A stretch of 64,000 nucleotides of DNA, from contig NZ_CP018016.1 of assembly GCF_000280495.2 (NCBI RefSeq), forward strand, positions 4,526,001 through 4,590,000, written 5' to 3'. Under the pieces are notes generated by a model. It searched no databases. It was not told the origin of the DNA and worked only from the letters and a program-made list of their open reading frames with translations. Source of the DNA: Kosakonia radicincitans DSM 16656. Its GTDB lineage: Bacteria > Pseudomonadota > Gammaproteobacteria > Enterobacterales > Enterobacteriaceae. A program made the position numbers and the translations under genes. This document shows, piece after piece, positions 19,287-29,642 of this stretch (position 1 is its first letter; every line of letters starts with the position of its first letter).

Positions 19287-19868
19287 TTAAGCCTTAACCA
19301 TCTCTTTTTCAATCAGCTGAATCAGGATATGAATCACTTTGATATGGATCTCCTGAATACGATCAGCATAACCGAAATGCGGTACACGAATTTCAACATC
19401 CGCTGTACCCGCCATCTTGCCACCATCTTTACCGGTCAGGGTGATGACTTTCATCCCCTTCTCACGCGCTGCCGCTACCGCTTTGATCACGTTGCCGGAG
19501 TTGCCAGAAGTGGAAATACCCAGCAGTACGTCGCCTTCACGGCCCACGGCTTCCACATAGCGGGAGAAGACGTAGTCATAACCGAAGTCGTTGCTTACGC
19601 AGGAGAGATGGCTGACGTCGGAGATAGCAATCGCCGGATAGCCAGGACGGTTTTCACGGTAGCGACCGGTTAACTCTTCCGCAAAATGCATGGCATCGCA
19701 GTGAGAGCCGCCGTTACCGCAGGACAACACTTTACCACCCGCTTTGAAACTGTCCGCCAACAGCACCGCCGCGCGCTGAATCGCGTGAATATTGGCTTCA
19801 TCTTTCAAGAAATTCGCCAGCGTTTCCGCCGCTTCATTCAGTTCGTTACGAATCAGATCCTGGTACAT
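19287..19868 (-). CDS. gmhA: Sedoheptulose-7-phosphate isomerase
   Basis: GmhA (LpcA) converts sedoheptulose 7-phosphate to D-glycero-manno-heptose 7-phosphate, the first step of ADP-heptose synthesis for the LPS core. ATG 19868 gives 193 residues, about the E. coli length. The SIS-domain phosphosugar loop [20 protein letters not shown] and the [13 protein letters not shown] segment are clear. It is divergent from fadE as in E. coli. The longer frame to 19991 covers the promoter region and is not used. Confidence 0.97.
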   Translation of the reverse strand: MYQDLIRNELNEAAETLANFLKDEANIHAIQRAAVLLADSFKAGGKVLSCGNGGSHCDAMHFAEELTGRYRENRPGYPAIAISDVSHLSCVSNDFGYDYVFSRYVEAVGREGDVLLGISTSGNSGNVIKAVAAAREKGMKVITLTGKDGGKMAGTADVEIRVPHFGYADRIQEIHIKVIHILIQLIEKEMVKA

Positions 19869-20064
19869 GAGGATATCCTTCAGCATAGATGTAAATAACA
19901 CTGCGCAGTGTACCGGATAGGATCCGGAGCGAGAAGCTAAAGCCACAGCACCTGCGCGTTTTCGTTTTCCGTGCGCAAAATCCCCCAACAATGTGAACCA
20001 GGTTGTAATTATTTTGTAAACACATTGCTAAAAGAAATCTCATCCACTACAACCATAACATCAC

Positions 20065-20081
20065 AAGTGGTCAGACCTCCT
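20065..20081 (+). promoter_or_regulatory. FadR operator upstream of fadE
   Basis: AAGTGGTCAGACCTCCT contains the TGGTCNGACC core of FadR sites, 23 bp before the fadE start. It implies repression by FadR relieved by long-chain acyl-CoA. Confidence 0.75.
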
Positions 20082-20103
20082 ACAAGACAGGGAGCTTTTT
20101 TCT

Positions 20104-22551
20104 ATGATGATTTTGAGCCTTATCGCAACAATCGTTCTCCTCGGTGTGCTGTTTTATCACCGGGTCAATCTGCTTCTGAGCAGCGTGATTTTACTGGCGT
20201 GGACTGCCGCGCTGGGCGTTATGGGGCTGTGGTCCATCTGGGTGCTGCTGCCGCTGGCGATCATTCTGGTGCCGTTCAACCTGCCGCCGATGCGCAAGGC
20301 ACTGATTTCCGCGCCGGTATTTCGCGGTTTCCGCAAAGTGATGCCGCCGATGTCGCGTACCGAGAAAGAAGCGATCGACGCGGGCACGACCTGGTGGGAA
20401 GGCGATCTGTTCCGCGGTAACCCGGACTGGAAAAAGCTGCACAACTATCCGCAGCCGCGCCTGACCGCGGAAGAACAAGCCTTTATCGACGGCCCGGTGG
20501 AAGAAGCCTGCCGCATGGCGAACGATTTCCAGATCACCCATGAAATGGCCGATCTGCCGCCGGAGCTGTGGGCGTTCTTAAAAGAACACCGCTTCTTCGC
20601 GATGATCATCAAGAAAGAGTACGGCGGGCTGGAATTCTCTGCTTATGCGCAGTCCCGCGTGTTGCAAAAACTCTCCGGCGTCTCAGGTATTCTTGCCATC
20701 ACCGTCGGCGTGCCGAACTCTTTAGGCCCTGGCGAACTGCTGCAACACTACGGCACGGAAGAGCAAAAAAATCATTATCTGCCGCGCCTGGCGCGTGGCC
20801 TGGAGATCCCCTGCTTTGCGCTGACCAGCCCGGAAGCGGGTTCCGATGCGGGCGCAATCCCCGATACCGGCGTAGTCTGCATGGGCGAATGGCAGGGCGA
20901 GCAGGTACTCGGCATGCGTCTGAGCTGGAACAAACGCTATATCACGCTGGCGCCGATTGCCACCGTACTCGGCCTGGCTTTTAAACTTTCGGATCCGGAA
21001 AAACTGCTGGGCGGCGAAGAAGAGCTGGGTATCACCTGTGCACTGATCCCAACATCAACGCCTGGCGTGGAAATTGGCCGTCGTCACTTCCCGCTGAACG
21101 TTCCGTTCCAGAACGGGCCAACCCGCGGCGACGATATCTTTGTGCCAATTGATTACATTATTGGCGGGCCAAAAATGGCCGGTCAGGGCTGGCGTATGCT
21201 GGTGGAATGTCTGTCGGTTGGTCGCGGTATTACCCTGCCGTCTAACTCTACCGGCGGCCTGAAATCTATCGCGATGGGGATTGGCGCTTACGCCCATATT
21301 CGCCGCCAGTTCAAAGTGCCAATCGGCAAAATGGAAGGTATCGAAGAGCCGCTGGCGCGCATCGGCGGTAACGCTTATGTGATGGATGCAGCCGCCTCGC
21401 TCATCACCTACGGCATTATGCTCGGCGAAAAACCAGCGGTGCTTTCCGCTATCGTGAAATATCACTGCACCCATCGCGGCCAGCAATCCATTATTGATGC
21501 GATGGATATTGCCGGCGGTAAAGGCATTATGCTCGGCGAAGGCAACTTCCTGGCTCGTGCCTACCAGGGCGCGCCGATTGCCATTACCGTCGAAGGCGCG
21601 AACATCCTGACCCGCAGCATGATGATCTTCGGCCAGGGCGCGATCCGCTGCCATCCGTATGTGCTGGAAGAGATGGCCGCCGCGCAGAATAATGATGTGG
21701 ACGCTTTCGATAAACTGCTGTTTAAACACATCGGCCATGTCGGCAGTAATAAAATGCGCAGCCTGTGGCTTGGCCTGACGCGCGGTTTAACCAGCGCCAC
21801 GCCGACCCGCGACGCCACCAAGCGTTACTACCAGCATCTGAACCGCCTGAGTGCCAACCTTGCGCTGCTGTCTGATGTCTCAATGGCAGTGCTGGGCGGC
21901 AGCCTGAAACGCCGCGAGCGTATCTCCGCCCGTCTGGGGGATATTCTCAGCCAGCTGTTCCTCGCCTCTGCAGCGCTGAAACGTTATGACGATGAAGGCC
22001 GTCAGGAAGCGGATCTGCCGCTGGTCCACTGGGGCGTTCAGGACGCGCTGTATCAGGCGGAACAGGCGATGAGCGATCTGCTGGAGAACTTCCCGAACCG
22101 CTTCGTCGCGGGCGCATTAAGCCTGGTGATTTTCCCGACCGGTCGCCATTACCGCGCGCCGTCGGATAAGCTGGACCACAAAGTGGCGAAGATTCTGCAA
22201 ACGCCGAGCGCCACCCGCTCCCGCATCGGGCGCGGTCAGTATCTGACGCCGAGCGAGCACAACCCGGTGGGCCTGCTGGAAGAGGCGCTGGTCGATGTGA
22301 TGGCGGCCGATCCGGTTCACCAACGCATCTGCAAAGCGCTGGGCAAAAACCTGCCGTTTACCCGCCTCAACGATCTCGCCCAGCAGGCGCTGGCAAGCGG
22401 GTTGATTACTGCGGAAGAAGCGGCGCTGCTGAGCAAAGCGGAAGTCAGCCGCCTGCGCAGCATCAACGTTGATGACTTTGCGCCAGAGGCACTGGCAACT
22501 CAGCCGGTGGTCAAGGCGCCGGAAAAGCTGCGTAAACCGGAAGCGGCCTGA
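20104..22551 (+). CDS. fadE: Acyl-CoA dehydrogenase FadE
   Basis: FadE catalyses the first, FAD-dependent oxidation of acyl-CoA to trans-2-enoyl-CoA in aerobic beta-oxidation. It has 815 residues, against 814 in E. coli. Two hydrophobic helices occupy about 5-60 (membrane anchor). The acyl-CoA dehydrogenase core has [19 protein letters not shown] for flavin/substrate binding and [20 protein letters not shown] in the C-terminal domain, followed by the family-specific C-terminal extension. Two ATGs are adjacent (20104, 20107). A FadR-type operator precedes it and an intrinsic terminator follows. Confidence 0.98.
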   Translation: MMILSLIATIVLLGVLFYHRVNLLLSSVILLAWTAALGVMGLWSIWVLLPLAIILVPFNLPPMRKALISAPVFRGFRKVMPPMSRTEKEAIDAGTTWWEGDLFRGNPDWKKLHNYPQPRLTAEEQAFIDGPVEEACRMANDFQITHEMADLPPELWAFLKEHRFFAMIIKKEYGGLEFSAYAQSRVLQKLSGVSGILAITVGVPNSLGPGELLQHYGTEEQKNHYLPRLARGLEIPCFALTSPEAGSDAGAIPDTGVVCMGEWQGEQVLGMRLSWNKRYITLAPIATVLGLAFKLSDPEKLLGGEEELGITCALIPTSTPGVEIGRRHFPLNVPFQNGPTRGDDIFVPIDYIIGGPKMAGQGWRMLVECLSVGRGITLPSNSTGGLKSIAMGIGAYAHIRRQFKVPIGKMEGIEEPLARIGGNAYVMDAAASLITYGIMLGEKPAVLSAIVKYHCTHRGQQSIIDAMDIAGGKGIMLGEGNFLARAYQGAPIAITVEGANILTRSMMIFGQGAIRCHPYVLEEMAAAQNNDVDAFDKLLFKHIGHVGSNKMRSLWLGLTRGLTSATPTRDATKRYYQHLNRLSANLALLSDVSMAVLGGSLKRRERISARLGDILSQLFLASAALKRYDDEGRQEADLPLVHWGVQDALYQAEQAMSDLLENFPNRFVAGALSLVIFPTGRHYRAPSDKLDHKVAKILQTPSATRSRIGRGQYLTPSEHNPVGLLEEALVDVMAADPVHQRICKALGKNLPFTRLNDLAQQALASGLITAEEAALLSKAEVSRLRSINVDDFAPEALATQPVVKAPEKLRKPEAA

Positions 22552-22586
22552 TGCGGTAATCGCCTGAAAGCATTCTTCCCTTACCA

Positions 22587-22610
22587 AAACCCGCAACTGC
22601 GGGTTTTTTT
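22587..22610 (+). terminator. Intrinsic terminator of fadE
   Basis: AAACCCGC-AACT-GCGGGTTT followed by a T-run, 36 bp after the stop. Confidence 0.9.
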
Positions 22611-22662
22611 CTGTCTTTGCATGCTACAGTGTGCAAATGCTGTCTTACGGGGAGTCAACACT

Positions 22663-23433
22663 GTGCCTGGTTTGAAAATTACACTGTTACAACAACCGTT
22701 AGTCTGGATGGATGGGCCCGCGAATCTGCGCCATTTCGACATCCAGCTGGAGGGCGTTACCGGCCGGGATGTCATCGTCCTGCCCGAAATGTTCACTACC
22801 GGCTTTGCGATGGAAGCGGCAAAACAGTCCATGTCGCAGGACGAGGTAGTGGCATGGATGCAAAGTAAAGCCCGCCAGACCAATGCGCTGATTGCGGGCA
22901 GCGCCGCGCTGCAAACCGACCGCGGGCCGGTAAACCGTTTTCTGCTGATTGAGCCAGAAGGCAAAGTGCATTTTTACGATAAGCGCCATCTGTTCCGTAT
23001 GGCCGAAGAGCACCATCACTACGAAGCAGGGAATGAGCGCGTGGTATTTGAGTGGCGCGGCTGGCGCATCCTGCCGCTGGTTTGCTACGACCTGCGTTTC
23101 CCGGTGTGGTCGCGCAACCGCAACGATTACGATCTGCTGCTCTATGTTGCTAACTGGCCTGCGCCGCGCTCGCTGCACTGGCAGTCGCTGCTGGTGGCGC
23201 GCGCCATTGAAAACCAGGCGTGGGTGGCGGGCTGCAACCGCGTCGGCACTGACGGCAATGGTCATCACTACCGTGGCGACAGCCGGGTGATCAGCCCGCA
23301 GGGCGAGATTATCGCCACCGCCGAGCCGCACCTGGCAACCCGCATCGACGCCGAAATGTCGCTCAGCGCATTGCAGGAGTATCGTGCGCAGTTCCCGGCC
23401 TGGCAGGATGCCGATCCGTTTACGCTCGATTAA
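22663..23433 (+). CDS. yafV: Omega-amidase YafV (nitrilase superfamily)
   Basis: YafV deamidates omega-amides such as alpha-ketoglutaramate. Translation from GTG 22663 (GGGGAG 9 nt upstream) gives 256 residues beginning MPGLKITLLQQPLVW, the E. coli length; the ATG at 22621 would lie in the fadE terminator region. The nitrilase-superfamily triad is visible: Glu in VLPEMFTTGF, Lys in FYDKRHLFRM and Cys in LPLVCYDLRFPVWSR. It follows fadE as in E. coli. Downstream, E. coli has ivy, whereas here REP elements and a transporter operon follow. Confidence 0.96.
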   Translation: MPGLKITLLQQPLVWMDGPANLRHFDIQLEGVTGRDVIVLPEMFTTGFAMEAAKQSMSQDEVVAWMQSKARQTNALIAGSAALQTDRGPVNRFLLIEPEGKVHFYDKRHLFRMAEEHHHYEAGNERVVFEWRGWRILPLVCYDLRFPVWSRNRNDYDLLLYVANWPAPRSLHWQSLLVARAIENQAWVAGCNRVGTDGNGHHYRGDSRVISPQGEIIATAEPHLATRIDAEMSLSALQEYRAQFPAWQDADPFTLD

Positions 23434-23451
23434 CGCAAGGGTTGTAGTTTT

Positions 23452-23592
23452 GCAGGCCGGGTAAGCGAAGCGCTATCCGGCCTTTTTATTTACCGCGAGG
23501 TTCTGCCCGGTGGCGCGATGCTTACCGGGCCTACGGTCTGAAGATCGAAGAGAATCACAGGCCGGATAAGCCAGGCACCATCCGGCATGATG
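23452..23592. repeat. REP/BIME cluster between yafV and the ggt-like gene
   Basis: There are three REP-type palindromic units. GGCCGGGTAAGC..GCTATCCGGCC at 23454-23482 is followed by TTTTTATTT and so is also a likely yafV terminator. The second is CCCGGTGGCGCGATGCTTACCGGG around 23508-23531, and the third GGCCGGATAAGC..CCATCCGGC around 23562-23587. They lie at the boundary where synteny with the E. coli fadE region ends. Confidence 0.8.
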
Positions 23593-23596
23593 CCCT

Positions 23597-25198
23597 TTAA
23601 CTGACTAACGCTTGTCCATCTTTGCGGCTTTCAGTCGCCGCAACGTAGTGCCCTTCCGGCAGGCGATAGATCACCTGCGCGCCACCGAAATGATAGCCTT
23701 CCAGCGGATCTTCCACCGTAATCCGGTGTCCCCGCGCGCGCAGCCCGGCAATCAGATTGCGTTCAAACGTAGCTTCCACCACCACGTCCCTGCCCTTCAC
23801 CACGCGCCAGCGCGGCGCATCGATCGCCGCCTGTGGGTTCTGCCCGTGCAGCATAATACGCAGCGCCATCTGCATATGGCCTTGCGCCTGCATCGGCCCG
23901 CCCATTACGCCGAAAGACATCAGCGGTTTGCCGTCTGCTCCCATCGCAAAGCCAGGGATAATGGTATGCAACGGACGCTTGCCGCCCGCCAGCGCATTCG
24001 GGTGTTGCGGATCGAGCACAAAACCACAGCCGCGGTTTTGCAGGCTGATACCCGTTTCGGGCACCACGACGCCGGAACCAAAGCCCATATAGTTGGACTG
24101 AATAAACGACACCATCATACCGCTGGCATCCGCCGTGGAGAGGTACACCGTGCCGCTTTGCGTCGGCGAACCGTAAACAAAATCGGAGGCCTTATCCGGG
24201 TCGATCAACGCCGCGCGGGCTTTTAAATAGTCGTCGCTGAGCAGCAAGTCGGCGGCGAATTCCAGATGATCGGTATCCGCGACGTAACGATCGAGATCGG
24301 CCAGCGCCAGCTTCATCGCTTCAATCGACAGATGCAGTGACTGCACCGAATCCGGGTCATAGCGGCCAATATCGCAGTGCTCAAGAATGCCAAGCGCAAT
24401 CAGCGTCGCAATCCCCTGCCCGTTCGGTGGCAGCTCCTGTACTGAACCACCGGCAAATTCCCTGGAGAGCAGCGTAACCCAGTCGGCTTTATGGTTTGCC
24501 AGATCCGCTTCGCTCAGGTGCGCCCCATGCTCTTTCGCGAAAGCGGCGATTTTCTGCGCCAGTTCACCGCGATAAAACGCTTCGCCATTGGTCTGCGCAA
24601 TCAACTCCAGCGTTTTCGCCTGCGCCGGGTTACGGAAGATTTCGCCGATCTTCGGCGCGCGCCCTTCCGGCGCAAAACAGGCGCTAAAGCCCGGTTGATC
24701 TTTTAACCTGTTATAGCCGCGCTGCCAGAGCTCACCAATCAGCGGCGAAACAGGAAAACCGTTACGGGCATACTCGATCGCCGGCTGCGCCAGCGTGGTC
24801 AGCGGCAGCGAACCGAAACGTTCGGCCAGCGCCACCCAGCCGGAAACCGCGCCCGGTACGGTAACGGCATTCCAGCCGAGCTCCGGCACCGCATCAAGAC
24901 CGGCAAACATATCCGCATTCCAGCTTGCCGGTGAGCGACCAGACGCATTCAAACCGTGCAGTTCTTTGCCATCCCAGACAATGGCAAACGCATCGCTACC
25001 AATGCCGCAGCCGGTTGGCTCCACTACCGTCAACGCCATCGCCGTGGCAATCGCCGCATCCACCGCGTTACCCCCGAGCGCCAGCATGCGCATTCCGGCC
25101 TGCGCCGCCAGCGGCTGGGAGGTGGCTACTGCGTTGTGTCCCATCATCGGTGCGCGGTATGAGGCATAACCTACTTTAAAATCAATCGCTTTCGTCAT
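23597..25198 (-). CDS. Gamma-glutamyltransferase-family hydrolase, cytoplasmic (YwrD-like)
   Basis: This 533-residue Ntn-hydrolase of the gamma-glutamyltranspeptidase family would cleave gamma-glutamyl bonds such as in glutathione. The family autoprocessing site is visible: Thr350 in QSGTVYLSTADASG becomes the N-terminal nucleophile of the small subunit. Early motifs ATSQPLAAQAGMRMLALGGNAVDAAIA and GIGSDAF are typical. Unlike the periplasmic E. coli Ggt, no signal peptide is present, so it should act in the cytosol on imported substrate. It is the last gene of a six-gene minus-strand run after a Dpp/Gsi-type peptide importer, 9 bp from the permease. Glutathione or gamma-glutamyl peptides are the inferred substrate. 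Confidence 0.9.
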   Translation of the reverse strand: MTKAIDFKVGYASYRAPMMGHNAVATSQPLAAQAGMRMLALGGNAVDAAIATAMALTVVEPTGCGIGSDAFAIVWDGKELHGLNASGRSPASWNADMFAGLDAVPELGWNAVTVPGAVSGWVALAERFGSLPLTTLAQPAIEYARNGFPVSPLIGELWQRGYNRLKDQPGFSACFAPEGRAPKIGEIFRNPAQAKTLELIAQTNGEAFYRGELAQKIAAFAKEHGAHLSEADLANHKADWVTLLSREFAGGSVQELPPNGQGIATLIALGILEHCDIGRYDPDSVQSLHLSIEAMKLALADLDRYVADTDHLEFAADLLLSDDYLKARAALIDPDKASDFVYGSPTQSGTVYLSTADASGMMVSFIQSNYMGFGSGVVVPETGISLQNRGCGFVLDPQHPNALAGGKRPLHTIIPGFAMGADGKPLMSFGVMGGPMQAQGHMQMALRIMLHGQNPQAAIDAPRWRVVKGRDVVVEATFERNLIAGLRARGHRITVEDPLEGYHFGGAQVIYRLPEGHYVAATESRKDGQALVS

Positions 25199-25207
25199 CG
25201 AGACTCC

Positions 25208-26083
25208 TTAGTCGTGGCGTGGATCGAGCGCATCGCGCAGCCCGTCGCCGAGTAAATTAAATCCCTGTACGGTGAGAAAAATCGCCACACCGGGGAAAAC
25301 AGACATCCAGGGCGCCTGCTCCAGAAAACCTTTGGCGGTATTCAGCATCGCGCCCCAGGAGGGATACGGCGGCTGCTGGCCGAGGCCGAGAAAAGAGAGG
25401 CTGGCTTCGGTGATGATCGCCGAGGCAATCGCCAGCGTCGCCTGAACGAGGATCGGCGACATCACATTGGGCAGCACATAGCGCAGGATTATCCAGCGAT
25501 CCGGCAGGCCAATCGCCCGCGCCCCGTCGATATACTCTTCGTTGCGAATGGCGATCACCTGGCCGCGCGTCAGACGGGCGAAGATCGGCATCGCCGACAG
25601 GCCAATGGCGATCATTGCATTACTCAGGCTTGGGCCAAGAAACGCGCCGAGGGCGATCGCCATGATCAAAAACGGACAGGCCAGCAGCGCTTCGATAAAG
25701 CGTGAAATCACCCCATCCCAGATCCCCTGGAAATAACCGGCCAGCAGGCCAAGCGGCACGCCAATCACCACCGCAATCAGCACTGAGATACAACCGGCCA
25801 GCAACGAGGTGCGCGCTCCCCAGACCATACGCGACAGAATATCGCGCCCCAGTTCGTCGGTGCCGAACCAGTACAGTTCAGAGGGGGGTTTACGTACCGC
25901 CAGAAAGTTCGCTTTTACCGGATCGAACGGTGCGATCCACGGCGCCAGCAAAGCGATCAGCACAAAGATGCCGACAATCACCGCGCCAATCACCGCACTT
26001 TTGTTGGCGAGGAATTTCTTCAGTACCCGGTTTTCCGTACGTGGCAGCGACGCCGCCACGCCCGTAGTGGTCAGTTCTGCCAT
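25208..26083 (-). CDS. Peptide ABC transporter permease (DppC/GsiD-like)
   Basis: This 291-residue inner-membrane permease has an N-terminal helix, then about five more. The cytoplasmic coupling (EAA) loop reads EEYIDGARAIGLPDRWIILRYVLPN. The N-terminal cytosolic/periplasmic segment FWFGTDELGRDILSRMVWG-like motif (YWFGTDELGRDILSR) marks the DppC-type subunit. Its ATG overlaps the stop of the preceding permease gene. It acts with the other permease, binding protein and two ATPases of this operon. Confidence 0.93.
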   Translation of the reverse strand: MAELTTTGVAASLPRTENRVLKKFLANKSAVIGAVIVGIFVLIALLAPWIAPFDPVKANFLAVRKPPSELYWFGTDELGRDILSRMVWGARTSLLAGCISVLIAVVIGVPLGLLAGYFQGIWDGVISRFIEALLACPFLIMAIALGAFLGPSLSNAMIAIGLSAMPIFARLTRGQVIAIRNEEYIDGARAIGLPDRWIILRYVLPNVMSPILVQATLAIASAIITEASLSFLGLGQQPPYPSWGAMLNTAKGFLEQAPWMSVFPGVAIFLTVQGFNLLGDGLRDALDPRHD

Positions 26084-27027
26084 TATTCGCTCCGCATTTT
26101 CGGGTTAATCAGCACGTACAGCACATCGGCCAACAGGTTGAGCAACAGGAAGCCAATCGCCACCACCAGCACCACGCCCTGCACCACCGCGTAATCACGG
26201 TTAAACACGGAATCGACAATCATTTTGCCAAAGCCGGGAATGGTAAATACCTGCTCGGTCAGCACCGCGCCGCCCAGCAGTTCACCAAACAGCAACGTGG
26301 TCAGGGTGATCACCGGCACCAGCGCATTACGAAATGCGTGCTTCATGATCACCGTTTTCGGCAGCAAACCCTTTGCCCTGGCGGTACGGATGTAATCTGC
26401 TTTCAGAACAGCAATCATGGATGCGCGGGTGTGGCGCATTAAGGTGGCCGCCAGCCCGGTGCCAAGCACCAGAGAAGGCAACAGCAAGGTGCGCAGGTTC
26501 TGCAGCGGATCTTCGCTGAAGGGGACAAAGCCCGACGCGGGCAGCCATTGCAGATTGACGGAGAAAATCAGGATCAACAAAATCCCCAGCCAGAAGTGCG
26601 GCACCGAGATGCCGGAGATGGCGACAAAGTTAGTGCCGTGATCGATCCAGCTATTCCGGTTCACTGCCGCCATAATCCCCATGCTGATGCCGAACAGCAG
26701 CGCGAAGATCATCGCCAGCAAAGACATCTCCAGCGTAACGGGCAGTTTGGTGGCGATCAGATGCGTCACCGTCTCCTGAGTGCGTAAGGAGACGCCAAGA
26801 TCCCCCTGCAAGGCGCGGGTAAGCCAGTGGAAATATTGCACCGGGATCGGCGCATCCAGATTCAGCTCCGCGCGTAGCTGGGCGATCACTGCCGGATCGC
26901 GCTCTTCCCCGAGCATGGCCGTCAGCGGATCGCCGGGCAGCAGCTTTTGCAACCCGAAGACCATCATACTGACCATCAGCAACGTCGGGATGGCGAGCAG
27001 CAGGCGTTTGCATATCAATTCCAGCAT
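26083..27027 (-). CDS. Peptide ABC transporter permease (DppB/GsiC-like)
   Basis: This 314-residue permease has the DppB-type signature: an N-terminal transmembrane helix followed by KLLPGDPLTAMLGEERDP, further helices, and the coupling loop DYIRTARAKGLLPKTVIMKHAFRNALVP. GGAVLTEQVFTIPGFGKMIVDSV is the usual C-terminal motif. It lies 20 bp downstream of the substrate-binding protein gene and overlaps the next permease by one base, consistent with cotranslation. Confidence 0.93.
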   Translation of the reverse strand: MLELICKRLLLAIPTLLMVSMMVFGLQKLLPGDPLTAMLGEERDPAVIAQLRAELNLDAPIPVQYFHWLTRALQGDLGVSLRTQETVTHLIATKLPVTLEMSLLAMIFALLFGISMGIMAAVNRNSWIDHGTNFVAISGISVPHFWLGILLILIFSVNLQWLPASGFVPFSEDPLQNLRTLLLPSLVLGTGLAATLMRHTRASMIAVLKADYIRTARAKGLLPKTVIMKHAFRNALVPVITLTTLLFGELLGGAVLTEQVFTIPGFGKMIVDSVFNRDYAVVQGVVLVVAIGFLLLNLLADVLYVLINPKMRSE

Positions 27028-27047
27028 GGTATCTCCTTACAACTCCG

Positions 27048-28562
27048 TTACTTCGCGAACGTCATACCTGCCAAGCGCACAATGCCATCCGGGTAAGGTT
27101 TAAAGCCCTCTACTTTTTTATTCAGCCCAAAAATGCGCGGCTCGAAGTAGAGATACGCAATCGGCATATCCGTTTGCAATTGTTTAACAACGTTCTCATA
27201 CAGCCCTTTACGGGTAGCCGGATCGTTATGCAGACGCGCCTGGGTCAGCCAGTCATCGACCTGCGCATTGCTGTAGCGGCCATCGTTGAGGGTGCCTTTG
27301 CTGTGAATAAAGCCGAAGATGCTGCCGTCTGGATCCGGGCGGCCAGACCAGCCGGAGTAGCTGAGCTGGAAGTCGCCGTTTTGCTGGCGATCCAGCAGCG
27401 TGGCGAATTCGGTCATTTGCAGATTGACGTTAAAACCGGCTTCGGCGGTCATCGCCTGTAATACCTGCGCCACCTGCTGCGAAGTCGGGTTATTCGGCAC
27501 CAGCAACGAAACGGTGATCGGTGTCTGCACGCCTGCCGCTTTCAGCAGCGCTTTGGCTTTTTCGACATCGCGCGGCGGCACCGGTAGGTTAATGTGATAC
27601 GGGCTGACCGGTGAGAACGCCTGGTTCGCCGGTGTGAAGAGGCCTTCGAATACCACCTGGTTTAACGCCTCGCGGTCAATTGCCTGCGAGAATGCTTCGC
27701 GCACGCGCGCATCTTTAAACGGATCGTTAGCCGGGACTTTGCCGTTGTTGATGTTAAAGGTGATGCCCTGATACCCCAGCCCGGTTACCTTCGCCAGTTT
27801 TAATTTGCCGTCGTTCTCCACCGTTTTCACATCGCTTGGCACAATGCCTTCGCTCAGATCCAGATCGCCCGCGCGCAGGTTCGCCAGACGCACCGAGGCA
27901 TCCGGGATCGGCAGATAAATCACTTTGTCGAAGTGGTAAGCGCCTTTGTTCCAGTAGTTGTCAAAGCGCGAAAGTACAATGCGATCCTGCGAGACGCGGC
28001 TGTCAAACTTGTATGGTCCGGAGCAGACCGGATGCGCGGCGAAGTCAGGTTTTTTCGCTGCTTCTGGCGCCAGCATCGCGCCTGCGCGATCGGTAAGCTG
28101 CATCAGCAGCGCCGAATCCGGCGTTTTCAGATGCAGGGTGATTTGCATCGGCCCGGTCACTTCCACGGATTCTACCGAGGAGATCTCGCTTTTGCGCAGC
28201 GAGCCAGGCAGTGTCAGGGCGCGATCGAGGCTGAATTTCGCGGCGGCAGCATCAAATTTCTCGCCATCGTGGAACGTCACACCCTCACGCAGGTTCATGG
28301 TCAGAGTTTTGCCATCTTCGCTCCACGACCACTCTTTCGCCAGACCCGGCACCACTTTCAGGTTTTCATCGACGTCCACCAGCCGATCGCACAGTGAGGC
28401 GAAGACAAAGCGGCCATAGTAGGTGCGCGCCAGGTGCGGATCGAGCATGTCCGGATCCGCGCCTAAACCAATACGCAGCACACTTTCAGCCTGGGCCGGC
28501 AGCGCCGCGCCCAGCAACATAACACTTCCCAGAACGGTCAAAAGAGAATTACGCACAATCAT
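27048..28562 (-). CDS. Peptide ABC transporter periplasmic binding protein (family 5)
   Basis: This 504-residue solute-binding protein of the DppA/OppA/GsiB family has a Sec signal peptide (residues 1-25, ending PAQA). LRIGLGADPDMLDPHLARTY begins the mature lobe. The family motif VPGLAKEWSWSEDGKTLTMNLREGVTFHDGEKFDA follows near residue 70. It would deliver a short peptide, or glutathione-like gamma-glutamyl peptide, to the adjacent permeases. Substrate is inferred only from the gamma-glutamyltransferase gene at the operon's end. It lies 12 bp downstream of the ATPase gene. Confidence 0.93.
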   Translation of the reverse strand: MIVRNSLLTVLGSVMLLGAALPAQAESVLRIGLGADPDMLDPHLARTYYGRFVFASLCDRLVDVDENLKVVPGLAKEWSWSEDGKTLTMNLREGVTFHDGEKFDAAAAKFSLDRALTLPGSLRKSEISSVESVEVTGPMQITLHLKTPDSALLMQLTDRAGAMLAPEAAKKPDFAAHPVCSGPYKFDSRVSQDRIVLSRFDNYWNKGAYHFDKVIYLPIPDASVRLANLRAGDLDLSEGIVPSDVKTVENDGKLKLAKVTGLGYQGITFNINNGKVPANDPFKDARVREAFSQAIDREALNQVVFEGLFTPANQAFSPVSPYHINLPVPPRDVEKAKALLKAAGVQTPITVSLLVPNNPTSQQVAQVLQAMTAEAGFNVNLQMTEFATLLDRQQNGDFQLSYSGWSGRPDPDGSIFGFIHSKGTLNDGRYSNAQVDDWLTQARLHNDPATRKGLYENVVKQLQTDMPIAYLYFEPRIFGLNKKVEGFKPYPDGIVRLAGMTFAK

Positions 28563-28574
28563 TATTTTTTTCCT

Positions 28575-29642
28575 TTAAAGGGATGAGTGAGAGGCCGCGT
28601 GTTCGAACAGAGCACGGCGTCGCAGGAACGCGGCGGAGGGTGGAGCAATCTGGATGATCGTGCGGTCACGGTTGAGCTCCTGCCAGCGATGGCAGGAGAC
28701 CTGGCGGCCGCCTTCAAGTACCTGAGCGATCGGTTCGCGTTGCCGACACTCATCGGTGACGTGCGGGCAACGGGTGTGAAAACGACAGCCCTGCGGCGGG
28801 CTGGCCGGATTGGGTAAATCCCCCTGCAACAGCGGCATTTCACGCTTGAGGCCGGGCTGGGTTTGCGGCGCAGAGGCGATCAGCGCCTGCGTGTACGGGT
28901 GCAGCGGCGCATCGAAGATCTCATCGACGGTCGCCATTTCGACGATCTGCCCGAGGTACATCACCGCCACGCGATCGCTCATATGGCGGATCACCGCCAG
29001 CCCGTGTGCGACGATGATCATCGTCAGCCCAAGTTGCTGCTTCAGGTTTTCCAGCAGGTTCACCACCTGCGCCTGCACCGAGACATCCAGCGCGGACACC
29101 GGTTCATCGCCCAGCAACAGCTTCGGCCCGGAAGCCAGCGAGCGGGCAATGCCAATACGCTGGCGCTGGCCACCGGAGAATTCATGCGGGAAACGCCGCG
29201 CCCAGGCCGCAGGCAAACCAACGGTCGCGAGCAGTTCGGCGACGCGCGCCTGGCGATCCGCTTTGCCCATTTTCAGATGCAGCCACAGCGGTTCACCGAC
29301 GATCTGCTCCACGGTCATGCGCGGGTTCAGCGAGGCGAAGGGATCCTGAAAGATAATTTGCAGTTCGCGGCGCAACTGGTTTAACCGCGCACCGCTGGCG
29401 TGAGTGATCTCTTCGCCCTGGTAGTAAACGCGCCCTTCGGACGCCGTCAACAGACGTAACAGCAGGCGGCCCAGCGTCGATTTACCGGAACCGGACTCGC
29501 CCACAATCGCCAGCGTTTCACCGGGGTAAACGGCGAGCGAAATGCGATCGACTGCCGTGACAAAGCGTTTTGGCGCGAACAGGCGCGTCGCGCCGACAAA
29601 GCGTTTGCTGAGATCGTGGGCCTCAAGGATCGGTGTGCTCAT
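28575..29642 (-). CDS. Peptide ABC transporter ATPase (DppF-like)
   Basis: This 355-residue ATPase has Walker A GESGSGKST at about residue 50, signature LSGGQ-equivalent FSGGQRQRIGIARSLA, and Walker B LLLGDEPVSALDVS. The C-terminal oligopeptide-transporter domain (GCRFHTRCPHVTDECR) is the DppF/OppF-type Cys-rich site. The last 30 residues (RRRALFEHAASHSSL) extend beyond the usual end. ATG overlaps the preceding ATPase stop as ATGA, so translation is coupled. Confidence 0.93.
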   Translation of the reverse strand: MSTPILEAHDLSKRFVGATRLFAPKRFVTAVDRISLAVYPGETLAIVGESGSGKSTLGRLLLRLLTASEGRVYYQGEEITHASGARLNQLRRELQIIFQDPFASLNPRMTVEQIVGEPLWLHLKMGKADRQARVAELLATVGLPAAWARRFPHEFSGGQRQRIGIARSLASGPKLLLGDEPVSALDVSVQAQVVNLLENLKQQLGLTMIIVAHGLAVIRHMSDRVAVMYLGQIVEMATVDEIFDAPLHPYTQALIASAPQTQPGLKREMPLLQGDLPNPASPPQGCRFHTRCPHVTDECRQREPIAQVLEGGRQVSCHRWQELNRDRTIIQIAPPSAAFLRRRALFEHAASHSSL